Of a DNA stretch of 12,384 nucleotides, positions 1 through 6,806 are shown one piece after another. This DNA comes from Chloroflexota bacterium (GTDB lineage Bacteria; Chloroflexota; Dehalococcoidia; SM23-28-2; RBG-16-64-32), in contig JADFKG010000048.1 in NCBI GenBank assembly GCA_022565075.1, positions 1-12,384 on the forward strand, written 5' to 3'. The stretch's first letter is position 1, and each line of letters starts with the position of its first letter. Both the position numbers and the translations under genes were made by a program. The notes beneath the pieces are model-generated. The model was given only the letters and a program-made list of their open reading frames with translations, did no database searches and was not told where the DNA came from.

Positions 1-2
1 GC

Positions 3-236
3 GACGCGGCGGCCGAGAACGCCGTCGAGGAGGAGCTCCTGGGGCGGCTGTGGCAGGACGCGACAGACCTGGCTGAATGCGCCCGCTCCGTGGCATCGGC
101 GATCGACTCGGACGAAGAGCTGCGAGAGATGACATCGGCCCTGCCGGAGCTGCCGGAGCGTCTGCGTGAGCTGGCGGCGATGGCCGACTGGGCGGGCGAG
201 CAAGGCGCGCAGGTTCGCCTGACGTTCGTGCTCTAG
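3..236 (+). CDS. C-terminal fragment of an unrecognised protein (start lies outside the window)
   Basis: An open reading frame enters from the left edge (first full codon at 3) and ends at TAG 234-236, giving the last 77 residues of a protein. Third codon positions are almost all G or C, as in the certain genes here, so I take it as real coding sequence. The fragment is rich in Glu, Ala and Leu with leucines spaced as in amphipathic helices; it includes LPELPERLRELA and closes with the hydrophobic QVRLTFVL. No family motif is visible and I do not recognise it. Its stop shares a CTAG with the stop of nadD on the other strand, so the two genes meet tail to tail with no intergenic DNA and no visible terminator. 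I am fairly sure it is coding and have no view on function. Confidence 0.7.
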   Translation, partial: DAAAENAVEEELLGRLWQDATDLAECARSVASAIDSDEELREMTSALPELPERLRELAAMADWAGEQGAQVRLTFVL

Positions 237-826
237 TCGCGGTAGAGCTTCTCGGCCGCGATGTACTCGCGGACAGCCTCCGGGACGAGGCCCTCGATCG
301 AGCGTCCGGCTTGCACTCGCTCGCGGATCTCCGTCGCGCTGACGTTGACCGGGGGCATATCGAGCCAGATGACGCGCCCGTGCAACCCACCGGGGAGCGC
401 CTCAGAGGCCGTTGGCCCGCCGTCCCCGGCGCGACCGGCCACAGCCAGCGCCGCCAACTCCAGCACCCTCTCAGGCGCGTGCCAGTTCGGCAGGTCCGCC
501 AGTGCGTCCCGGCCCAGGATGAAGACAAGCTCGGCGCCCGGCCTCTCTTCTTTGAGCGCCTCCAGCGTGACGTCCGAGTACGACGGCCCCTCGCGCTCAA
601 CTTCCAGCGTGGCGATCTCGAAATGAGGATGCCCGGCGATCGCTAGCCGCACCATCTCGCAGCGCTCGCCGGCCGGCGCCATCTGTTGCTCAGCCTTCCG
701 CCACTGGTACCCTGCCGGGACAAAGACGACGCGCTCCAGGTCGGCCTGCTCGTACGCCGTCTGCGCGAGCCTCAGGTGCCCGGCGTGGATCGGGTCGAAG
801 CTCCCACCGAGGACACCGACTCTCAC
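233..826 (-). CDS. nadD: Nicotinate-nucleotide adenylyltransferase NadD
   Basis: NadD joins ATP and nicotinate mononucleotide to give deamido-NAD, the adenylylation step of cytoplasmic NAD synthesis. The 197-residue product has the nucleotidyltransferase signature GGSFDPIHAGH at residues 7-17 (H14 and H17 form the HxGH motif), a conserved-type lysine K44, FILGRDAL near 102-109, and the C-terminal SATEIR at 163-168, typical of the family. The length fits NadD. I chose the GTG at 826-824 because it puts the signature at the N-terminus, overlaps the obg stop as GTGA, and has GGAG 8 nt upstream (835-838 on the plus strand). A longer reading back to 931 lies inside obg and adds only a low-complexity Arg-rich stretch. 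It is the second gene of an obg-nadD operon. rsfS, often found after nadD, is not here; a convergent gene follows instead. Confidence 0.95.
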   Translation of the reverse strand: MRVGVLGGSFDPIHAGHLRLAQTAYEQADLERVVFVPAGYQWRKAEQQMAPAGERCEMVRLAIAGHPHFEIATLEVEREGPSYSDVTLEALKEERPGAELVFILGRDALADLPNWHAPERVLELAALAVAGRAGDGGPTASEALPGGLHGRVIWLDMPPVNVSATEIRERVQAGRSIEGLVPEAVREYIAAEKLYRD

Positions 827-2118
827 GCTTCCATCTCCAGCTCGACGCTGCCCAGCACGATCCGATCGCCCCGCTTGGCACCGGCGCGCTTGAGCGCGCC
901 AGTGACGCCCCAGCGGCCGAAGCGTCGCCACAGCTCGGCGCGGCCTTCATCTACCCCCAACGGCATCATCTCGGCGAAGGCGACGGCCCGCTCGCCCACG
1001 ATGTGATAGGCGCCGTCTTCGCGCTGGATGGTGACGCTGCCGGGCCGGCCATCGGGGCGCACTACCGGCAGCGGCGACTCTTGTTCCGCTTCCGCTTTCG
1101 CCGCGTTGAGCACCGCTTCCGCCTCGTCCATCTCCTTGAGACGGCTGGCCAGCTCCCCGACCAGCCCCTCGACGCCCTCGCCGCCGGCCGCCGAGATGAA
1201 CACCGGCTCGATCTCGCCCTTGCCAAAGAGCGCTTCCAGTTCGCCCCGGCGCTCCGCGACCTCCACAATGTCGATCTTGTTGATGGCCACGATCTGCTGC
1301 CTCCCTTGCAGGCCCTGGCCGTACTCGCTCAGCTCCCGGTTGATCGCCAGCATGTCCGCCCACGGGTCCGGGTTGGCGCCGTCGATCAGGTGGACGAGCA
1401 GACGGGTGCGCTCGACGTGACGCAGGAAGTCGAGGCCCAGGCCGGCGCCCTCGTGCGCGCCTTCGATCAGGCCCGGTATGTCCGCGACCACGAACCGCTG
1501 CCAGCCGACGTCGACGACGCCGAGGCTGGGTTCCAGCGTCGTGAAAGGGTAAGCGCCGACTCGCGGGCGGGCCGCCGACATGGCAGCCAGAAGCGTCGAC
1601 TTGCCGGCGTTCGGCAGCCCGACGAGGCCAACGTCCGCCAGCAGTTTGAGGTCGAGTCGTACGCGCCGCTCCTGGCCCAGCTGGCCCCGCTGAGCGATGC
1701 GCGGCACCCGGTGCACGGAGGTGGCGAAACGGGCGTTACCCCAGCCTCCCATGCCGCCGCCCGCGGCGACCACGCTTCGGCCTTCGCTCGTCAGGTCGCC
1801 CAGAGGCTCTTCCTCCCCATCATCGCCGATCATCGTGATCTGCGTGCCGACAGGGACCTTTAGTTCGAGCTTCTTGCCGCGCCGCCCCGCTTTGTCCGAT
1901 CCCTGGCCGTGCGCGCCACGGTCCGCCTGGTAGATCCGTCGGCGGCCGAGCTCCTTGAGCGTGCGCACGGAGCGGCTGGCGGTGATGACGATGTCGGCGC
2001 CGTCGCCCCCATCCCCTCCATCAGGCCCGCCACGTGGTACGAACTTCTCCCGGCGGAAGCTGACGATCCCGTTTCCACCGTCTCCAGCCTTCAATGTGAG
2101 TTCTACGCGGTCTATCAC
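823..2118 (-). CDS. obg: Obg family GTPase (ObgE/CgtA)
   Basis: Obg is an essential GTPase that binds the 50S ribosomal subunit during its assembly and is linked to stress and growth control. The 431-residue product has all three expected parts. The glycine-rich Obg fold covers about 1-158 (MIDRVELTLKAGDGGNG, then GGPDGGDGGDGAD, later GGWGNARF). The G domain has G1 GLPNAGKS at 167-174, G3 DIPG at 213-216, G4 NKID at 280-283 and G5 SAA at 309-311. A C-terminal OCT domain lies around 358-428. The start is GTG at 2118-2116, giving the usual MIDxVxLTLKAGDGGNG N-terminus. There is no Shine-Dalgarno sequence before it; a perfect TATAAT ends 6 nt upstream, so the mRNA is probably leaderless. It is first in the operon with nadD, and its TGA overlaps the nadD GTG. 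Confidence 0.97.
   Translation of the reverse strand: MIDRVELTLKAGDGGNGIVSFRREKFVPRGGPDGGDGGDGADIVITASRSVRTLKELGRRRIYQADRGAHGQGSDKAGRRGKKLELKVPVGTQITMIGDDGEEEPLGDLTSEGRSVVAAGGGMGGWGNARFATSVHRVPRIAQRGQLGQERRVRLDLKLLADVGLVGLPNAGKSTLLAAMSAARPRVGAYPFTTLEPSLGVVDVGWQRFVVADIPGLIEGAHEGAGLGLDFLRHVERTRLLVHLIDGANPDPWADMLAINRELSEYGQGLQGRQQIVAINKIDIVEVAERRGELEALFGKGEIEPVFISAAGGEGVEGLVGELASRLKEMDEAEAVLNAAKAEAEQESPLPVVRPDGRPGSVTIQREDGAYHIVGERAVAFAEMMPLGVDEGRAELWRRFGRWGVTGALKRAGAKRGDRIVLGSVELEMEA
835..838 (-). promoter_or_regulatory. Ribosome binding site deciding the nadD start
   Basis: GGAG on the minus strand lies inside the end of obg, 8 nt before the GTG of nadD. It supports internal re-initiation at the GTGA overlap over the longer open frame. 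Confidence 0.6.
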
Positions 2119-2124
2119 ACGCCT

Positions 2125-2130
2125 ATTATA
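2125..2130 (-). promoter_or_regulatory. -10 box of the obg-nadD promoter, probably leaderless
   Basis: On the minus strand the sequence reads TATAAT, then AGGCGT, then the GTG start of obg. With a normal 6-7 nt discriminator the transcript would begin at the G of the start codon. I see no good -35 hexamer at 16-18 nt; the upstream DNA is instead unusually AT-rich (about 2131-2160). The heptamer GTCCAAC lies one base upstream of the -10. Confidence 0.7.
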
Positions 2131-2296
2131 AGTTGGACATATATAAATACCTCATAGTAGTCGCCGTCGTAGAGGTGTTGATCTGTTGGCGGCGTACGCG
2201 CTGGTGCTGGGGAAAGCCTGTGGGCTGTGCGCGGCGAGGTAGTGGACGGCGGTGGATTACCGGCGAAGCCACTTTCCGTAACGGGGCGCGGGCGAG

Positions 2297-2330
2297 AAAA
2301 AACCGGGGCTGGTGTCGCTCCAACCCCGGT
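2297..2330 (-). terminator. Rho-independent terminator of dnaA
   Basis: On the minus strand ACCGGGG (2330-2324) pairs with CCCCGGT (2308-2302), with three further pairs (TGG with CCA) inside after one mismatch. A run of six T (2302-2297) follows at once, so stem and U-tract are both present. It starts about 30 nt after the dnaA stop and separates dnaA from the obg promoter. Confidence 0.9.
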
Positions 2331-2360
2331 CTGCTGTGGATTTGCGGGCAGGTTGTGGAG

Positions 2361-3752
2361 TTACAGGTGGGAAACGCTCTCCCGGATCTCCGTCAGCTGC
2401 ACACTGAGGCGTGGATCCGCGATCAGGGCGCGTGTAATCTTCTGCACGCCGTGGATCACGGTCGAGTGGTCGCGGTGGCCGAGGAGCAGGCCGATCTGCT
2501 TGAGGGCCAGCTCGGCGTCCTCTCGCAGAAGGTACATCCCGATGTGGCGCGCCTCGGCGATCTGCTTGGCTCGGCTCTTACCGGTGATCGCCGCCAGCGG
2601 CACGCCGTAGTACTCCGAGACGGCCTCCAGAATCGCCTGCGGATTGGCGGGCGCGGCGGCAGTCGGTGTCAGGGCGGCCAGCGCCTTCTGCGCGACCTCG
2701 AGGTTGATCGTGCTGCGTGTCAGGCGAGCGTAGGCGACGACGCGGTTAAGGCAGCCCTCCAGCGCGCGGATGTTGTCCCGGACGCGGTCCGCGAGATAGC
2801 TCAGCACCTCGGTCGGCACGTCGACCCGCCGTTCACTGGCCTTCGCCATCAGGATGGCGAGGCGCGTCTCTTCGTCCGGTAGCGCGATGTCGGCGGTCAG
2901 CCCCCATTGGAAGCGGGACGACAGCCGCGCCTCCATGCCGGGGATGGCCGACGGCGGGCGGTCGCAGGCGAGGACGATCTGGCAGCCGTTGGAGTGCAGG
3001 TCGTTGAAGGTGTAGAAGAACTCCTCCTGCGACTTGCCTTTGGAGCCAAGGAACTGTACGTCGTCGAGCAGCAGGAGCTGCACGGAGCGGTAGCGCCGGC
3101 GGAACTCATCGGTCCGACTCTGAGCGATCGAGGTGATGAAGTCGTTGACGAACTGCTCCGAGGTGACGTAGAGAGCGTTGATGTTGATCTGGCCGGCGCG
3201 CAAGGCGATCGCCTGCAAGAGGTGAGTCTTGCCCAGGCCGGGACTGCTGTAGATGAAGAGAGGGTTGTAGTCCTCTCCGGGTTTTTCGGCCGCCGCGAGG
3301 GCCGCCGCCGCCGCGATGCGGTTGGAGTCTGCGACAACGAACGTCCGGAAGGTGTAGCGAGGGTTCAGCCGCTGCTTGAGCAATGGGCTCGAGATCAGGG
3401 AGTGCACGGGCGAGGCCTCGTCCAGCGGCATCGCTGCCGTTTTGGTCGCCGGTCTGCCGTTGCGGTTCACGTGCACCTGACCGTTTGGCTTACCGTTGGT
3501 GCCGATGATCTCGAACGAGACCTCAGTGGGCTGGCCCAGAATGCCGCCAACGGTCTGCGAAACGATCCCCTTCATGCGGGTTCCCAGCCATTCCTTCACG
3601 AACTCCGTCGGGACTCCTACGATAAAGTTGCCGTCCTCGTGCCGGAGCCCCAGAGTGTCTTTGAGCCAAGTGTCATAGTTCGGCTTCGTGACATGAATCT
3701 GGAGCTGGCCGAGGGCAGTGTCCCAGACACGCTGAGCCGTGGGGTCTGCCAT
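2361..3752 (-). CDS. dnaA: Chromosomal replication initiator protein DnaA
   Basis: DnaA binds DnaA boxes at the origin and, with ATP, opens the duplex and helps load the replicative helicase. The 463-residue product has domain I at about 1-82 (VWDTALGQL, WLKDT), a short Pro/Asn-rich linker at about 83-125, AAA+ domain III from about 129 (NPRYTFRTFVV), and DNA-binding domain IV from about 372. Visible motifs are Walker A SSPGLGKT at 169-176, Walker B LLLLDD at 226-231, box VII LSSRF with the Arg finger R280, sensor-type NIRALEG at 327-333, and the DNA-binding signature GHRDHSTVIHG at 425-435. Two differences from the usual DnaA are notable: the Walker A normally reads GGVGLGKT, and the signature normally reads GGRDH. 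The ATG at 3752 has GGAGG 8 nt upstream. No dnaN follows; the gene has its own terminator and a divergent neighbour, coaX. Confidence 0.97.
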   Translation of the reverse strand: MADPTAQRVWDTALGQLQIHVTKPNYDTWLKDTLGLRHEDGNFIVGVPTEFVKEWLGTRMKGIVSQTVGGILGQPTEVSFEIIGTNGKPNGQVHVNRNGRPATKTAAMPLDEASPVHSLISSPLLKQRLNPRYTFRTFVVADSNRIAAAAALAAAEKPGEDYNPLFIYSSPGLGKTHLLQAIALRAGQININALYVTSEQFVNDFITSIAQSRTDEFRRRYRSVQLLLLDDVQFLGSKGKSQEEFFYTFNDLHSNGCQIVLACDRPPSAIPGMEARLSSRFQWGLTADIALPDEETRLAILMAKASERRVDVPTEVLSYLADRVRDNIRALEGCLNRVVAYARLTRSTINLEVAQKALAALTPTAAAPANPQAILEAVSEYYGVPLAAITGKSRAKQIAEARHIGMYLLREDAELALKQIGLLLGHRDHSTVIHGVQKITRALIADPRLSVQLTEIRESVSHL

Positions 3753-3760
3753 CAGGAGCG

Positions 3761-3765
3761 CCTCC
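3761..3765 (-). promoter_or_regulatory. Ribosome binding site of dnaA within a small hairpin
   Basis: GGAGG on the minus strand, 8 nt before the ATG of dnaA, is a strong Shine-Dalgarno sequence. It lies in GGAGGCGCTCC (3765-3755), which can fold as a 4-bp stem with a GCG loop and would then partly hide the site. Confidence 0.7.
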
Positions 3766-3811
3766 GTGTGAAGTAGAAAGTGGGGGTGTGGTTGGCGAAG
3801 CGGATGGCGGG

Positions 3812-3841
3812 AACATAGCAGGGGGTAATCAAGGGCGTCAA
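3812..3841 (-). promoter_or_regulatory. Probable dnaA promoter
   Basis: On the minus strand TTGACG (3841-3836) is followed after 18 nt by TATGTT (3817-3812). This would give a leader of about 50 nt before the dnaA ATG, with the Shine-Dalgarno site at its end. I see no good 9-mer DnaA box in the region, so DnaA autoregulation is not evident. Confidence 0.6.
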
Positions 3842-3904
3842 TCGCTTTATGTTAATCAGGGCACAGACTATGCCGCCCTTTTCGAACGCTTAAAGACGGA
3901 GCGG

Positions 3905-3935
3905 TTGAGGGCCCATTTTTTACCCGCGTTATAAT
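3905..3935 (+). promoter_or_regulatory. Probable promoter of the coaX-coaBC-methyltransferase operon
   Basis: A perfect TATAAT at 3930-3935 is preceded by TTGAGG at 3905-3910 with a long 19-nt spacer. The transcript would start near 3942, about 20 nt before the coaX ATG. It is divergent from the dnaA promoter; the space between dnaA and coaX (3753-3962) holds both and no gene. Confidence 0.65.
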
Positions 3936-3962
3936 GACCGCACCCTTCTTCCGGGGACTCTC

Positions 3963-4730
3963 ATGCTACTGACGATGGACGTTGGCAATACCAACATTAC
4001 GCTCGGTATCTTCGACGGCGAGGATCTGCTCGCGAGGTGGCGCATCGCCACCGATGTGGAGCGTCTGCCGGATGAATACGCCGTCATCATCCTCAGCCTC
4101 CTCCAGCACGAGTCGATAGCCGCTGACGCTGTCGACGAGGCGATCATGGCTTGCGTCGTCCCGGACCTCGAACCCGTATTCGACGCGGTCGTCCAGCGCT
4201 GCTTCAACATCGCCCCGCTTCATGTCACGACCGGCGTCAGGACGGGGCTGCGCATCGTTTACGACTCGCCGCGCGACGTCGGGGCGGACAGAGTCGCCGA
4301 CGCGGTCGCTGCGATCAAGCTGTATGGCCCGCCGCTGATCATCGTCGACCTGGGCACGGCGACCGTCTTCGACGCGATTAACGGCGACGGCGACTACCTC
4401 GGCGGCGCCATAGCACCGGGGCTAGGCATCGCCTCCGAGGCGCTCTTCAGGCGCGCCGCCAAGCTGTCCCGCGTAGAGCTGCACCGGCCGGACACGGCGA
4501 TCGGCCGTAACACGGTGGGCGCTATCCAATCTGGTATCCTTTTCGGGTACGTGGGTCTCGTTGAAGGCATCGTGGCCCGCATCAAGGACGAGTTGGGCGG
4601 TTCGGCCACAGTCATCGGCACCGGCGGCTGGGCCGAGATCATCGCCCGGGAGACCGACGCTATCGATAAGGTCGACACGCAACTGACGCTCACCGGCCTA
4701 CGTCTCATTCATGAGATGAACAAGGCGTAA
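3963..4730 (+). CDS. coaX: Type III pantothenate kinase CoaX
   Basis: CoaX phosphorylates pantothenate to 4'-phosphopantothenate, the first step of CoA synthesis. It belongs to the acetate and sugar kinase/Hsc70/actin (ASKHA) fold and is unrelated to CoaA. The 255-residue product has the usual length and motifs: phosphate-binding DVGNT at 6-10, GADR at 107-110 (D109 at the catalytic Asp position), DLGTAT at 129-134, IGRNT at 180-184 and TGGWAEII at 220-227. The start is ATG 3963, just ahead of the conserved N-terminal strand; only a weak GGGG lies upstream. It is first in an operon, with coaBC 6 nt downstream, so the pathway's first step and the next two are made from one message. Confidence 0.96.
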   Translation: MLLTMDVGNTNITLGIFDGEDLLARWRIATDVERLPDEYAVIILSLLQHESIAADAVDEAIMACVVPDLEPVFDAVVQRCFNIAPLHVTTGVRTGLRIVYDSPRDVGADRVADAVAAIKLYGPPLIIVDLGTATVFDAINGDGDYLGGAIAPGLGIASEALFRRAAKLSRVELHRPDTAIGRNTVGAIQSGILFGYVGLVEGIVARIKDELGGSATVIGTGGWAEIIARETDAIDKVDTQLTLTGLRLIHEMNKA

Positions 4731-4736
4731 CCGGCC

Positions 4737-5939
4737 ATGTACAACCTGACTGATAAGCAGATCGTCCTCGGCGTTACGGGCAGCATCGCCGCCTACAAGG
4801 CGCCTGATCTCGCCAGCAAGCTGACCCAGGCCGGCGCTGCCGTCGACGTAGTGATGACCGAATCGGCGACTCGCTTCGTGGCGCCCATCACCTTCCAGGG
4901 TGTGACTGGCCGCCGCGCCTACCACGACATGTGGGACGAAGCGTCGGAGATCGCCGAGCTGCACGTAGTTCTCGCGCGGCGAGCCGACCTCATGGTGATA
5001 GCGCCGGCGACGGCGACGACGATCGCCCGGTTGGCGCACGGACTGGCCGAAGACCTCGTGAGCCTGACCGCCCTGGCGACACAGGCGCCGCTCCTCGTCG
5101 CCCCGGCTATGGACCCTCATATGTGGGAGCACGCCGCCACCCAGGCGAACGTCGCTACGCTGCGGTCACGCGGCGTCAGCTTCGTCGGCCCGGAGGAAGG
5201 GCGGTTGGCGTCCGGCCAGATGGGGACGGGGCGGATGTCCGAGGTGCCGGTTCTTTTGGGTGCTGTGAGAAACGCGCTCGGCCGGGGCGGCAACCTAACA
5301 GGTAAAAAGATCGTCGTCTCCGCCGGCGGCACCCGCGAGGCGATCGACCCGGTGCGCTTCGTCGGCAACGAATCTTCGGGCAAGATGGGGTTCGCCGTCG
5401 CTGAGGCCGCGCGCGACCGCGGCGCCGAAGTCGTCCTCGTCTCGGGCCAAACGGCGCTGCCCGACCCTTACGGCGTGGACGTCCACCGCGTGCGCAGCGC
5501 GACTCAGATGCGCGACGCTGTCCTCGCCGCCTGCGATGGCGCCCACGCCCTGATCATGGCCGCGGCTGTCGCGGACTTTCAGCCGGCCGAACCGGTGGGT
5601 GAGAAGATCAAGCGCAAAGGGCGCGAGTCGCTCACCCTGCATCTGGCGCCGACGCCGGACATCCTTGCCGAGGTGGGCCGGCCGCAGGGGCTCGTCAAGG
5701 TCGGCTTCGCGGCGGAGAGCCAGGATCTGGTGGCGAACGCGAAGGCCAAGATCGAATCGAAGGGCCTCGACCTGATCGTGGCCAACGACATCACGGCCAG
5801 CGACGCCGGCTTCAGCGTCGACACCAATCGTGTGCTGGTGATCGACAGCAAGGGCGAGCAAGAAGAGTGGCCGCTGATGACCAAATACGAAGTGGCGTGG
5901 CGTATACTCGACAAGGTTCAGAGACTATTCGAGGCCTAA
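4737..5939 (+). CDS. coaBC: CoaBC: phosphopantothenoylcysteine synthetase/decarboxylase, with altered decarboxylase residues
   Basis: CoaBC (Dfp) couples cysteine to 4'-phosphopantothenate using CTP, then decarboxylates the product to 4'-phosphopantetheine with FMN. The 400-residue protein has both halves. The N-terminal flavoprotein domain (about 1-183) has GSIAAYK at 15-21, the catalytic-type H76 in ELHVVLARRAD, and APATATTIARLAHG. The C-terminal synthetase (about 187-400) has SAGGTREAIDPVRF at 195-208, NESSGKMG at 211-218, AAVADF at 276-281, KIKRK at 290-294 and VAND at 348-351. Against E. coli Dfp, N125 in PAMN aligns with D126 (PAMD), and C158 in ACG aligns with S159 (ASG). Both are decarboxylase active-site residues, while H76 and the synthetase motifs are intact. 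It sits 6 nt after coaX and 1 nt before the methyltransferase gene. Confidence 0.95.
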   Translation: MYNLTDKQIVLGVTGSIAAYKAPDLASKLTQAGAAVDVVMTESATRFVAPITFQGVTGRRAYHDMWDEASEIAELHVVLARRADLMVIAPATATTIARLAHGLAEDLVSLTALATQAPLLVAPAMDPHMWEHAATQANVATLRSRGVSFVGPEEGRLASGQMGTGRMSEVPVLLGAVRNALGRGGNLTGKKIVVSAGGTREAIDPVRFVGNESSGKMGFAVAEAARDRGAEVVLVSGQTALPDPYGVDVHRVRSATQMRDAVLAACDGAHALIMAAAVADFQPAEPVGEKIKRKGRESLTLHLAPTPDILAEVGRPQGLVKVGFAAESQDLVANAKAKIESKGLDLIVANDITASDAGFSVDTNRVLVIDSKGEQEEWPLMTKYEVAWRILDKVQRLFEA

Positions 5940-5940
5940 G

Positions 5941-6771
5941 ATGACATCCACCACGGATGCCGGACACGCCAGCTTCACGCTGGAGAGGTTCGCGCAGCAC
6001 TCCTTCTACCACGAGGTAAACAAGCGCCTGGTCGCCCTCACCCAGCTGGCGAAGGCCCAGCGCGTCGTCGACCTCGGCGCGGGGACCGGTGCGGTCACAA
6101 AGCTGATCGCACAGGAGGTGGCGAACCAGAACGCGGAAGTGATCGCCGTCGAGCCGTGTGAGACCGCGCTCGAGATCGCACGGCGCAACCTTGAGGAGTT
6201 CGGTGGCGCCGTCGTCCGCTTCATCCAGGGCGGCGCCGAGATACTCTCGCAGCTCGTGAAGAAGCCGGTGGACGCCGTCTTCTTCTGCAACGCCATCCAC
6301 CTGGTGGAGGAGAAGGACCTGGTCCTGCGCGAGATCCTGGAGACGCTGGGGGAGGACGGCACGTTCTCCTTCAACACCTCGTTCTACGATGGCGCGGAGC
6401 CGCCTGAGGCCGAACTGTTCTACCGCCGCTGGATGATGAAGGCCCTGCGCGTCCTCAAGAAGGAGTACGGCCTGTCACCGGACAAGACCCGCGTTGAGGC
6501 CCGCCACCGGCTGACCGAGGACGAGTACATCGCGCTGCTGGAGTCCAACGGATTCAAGGTGCGCGACAAAGAAGTCGTCACGGTCCAGGTGCCGCTCAGC
6601 GGGTTCGAGGCGATTAGCGAGTACAGCCTCTGGATCGAGGGTGTGCTGCCGGGCGTCCCGTTGGCGGCCGGCGCGCACGCACTCGCAGAGGCCGCCCGGC
6701 TGACGTTTGAAGATCTTGGCATTACGGAATCGCCACGCAACTGGCTGCTCGTCGTAGCGGACCGGGCGTAG
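5941..6771 (+). CDS. Class I SAM-dependent methyltransferase, substrate unknown
   Basis: The 276-residue product has a Rossmann methyltransferase core. Motif I is VVDLGAGTG at 42-50, followed by the acidic residue at the end of strand 2 (AVEP, E71) that would hold the ribose of SAM. A motif IV-like segment, DAVFFCNAIHLV, lies at 111-122, and FSFNTSFY at 142-149 is in the usual strand position. The C-terminal part (about 155-276) is helical with a RHRLTEDEYIALLESNGF segment, common in small-molecule methyltransferases of the UbiE/Methyltransf_11-like group. I cannot name the substrate. The ATG lies one base after the coaBC stop with GAGG 6 nt upstream (5931-5934), so it is cotranscribed and probably translationally coupled with the CoA genes. 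That is context, not proof of a role in CoA metabolism. The next gene is convergent. Confidence 0.85.
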   Translation: MTSTTDAGHASFTLERFAQHSFYHEVNKRLVALTQLAKAQRVVDLGAGTGAVTKLIAQEVANQNAEVIAVEPCETALEIARRNLEEFGGAVVRFIQGGAEILSQLVKKPVDAVFFCNAIHLVEEKDLVLREILETLGEDGTFSFNTSFYDGAEPPEAELFYRRWMMKALRVLKKEYGLSPDKTRVEARHRLTEDEYIALLESNGFKVRDKEVVTVQVPLSGFEAISEYSLWIEGVLPGVPLAAGAHALAEAARLTFEDLGITESPRNWLLVVADRA

Positions 6772-6777
6772 GGCCGC

Positions 6778-6804
6778 CGCCGGCCCGCCCCGCACTGGCC
6801 GGCG
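6778..6804. terminator. Hairpin between convergent operons, possible bidirectional terminator
   Basis: CGCCGGCC at 6778-6785 is a perfect inverted match to GGCCGGCG at 6797-6804, giving an 8-bp all-G/C stem with an 11-nt loop. It fills the 35-nt gap between two convergent stops. There is no T-run on either side, so it is not a standard intrinsic terminator. In such GC-rich DNA some chance pairing is expected. Confidence 0.45.
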
Positions 6805-6806
6805 CA

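Noticed and set aside
827..931. N-terminal extension of nadD to 931
   Set aside because: It overlaps the end of obg and adds an Arg-rich sequence unlike any NadD; the GTG at 826 has a ribosome binding site and overlaps the obg stop.
1003..1863. A 286-codon open frame on the plus strand
   Set aside because: It lies antisense to obg, whose GTPase motifs are complete; the product is compositionally biased with no motif.
2335..2362. DnaA boxes forming an origin
   Set aside because: Only two weak matches (7 of 9 and 6 of 9) are present, one overlapping the dnaA stop codon; that is within chance for this sequence.
2133..3776. Long plus-strand open frames opposite dnaA (2133-2882 and 2907-3776)
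   Set aside because: DnaA is intact on the other strand; these are shadows of its codon bias.
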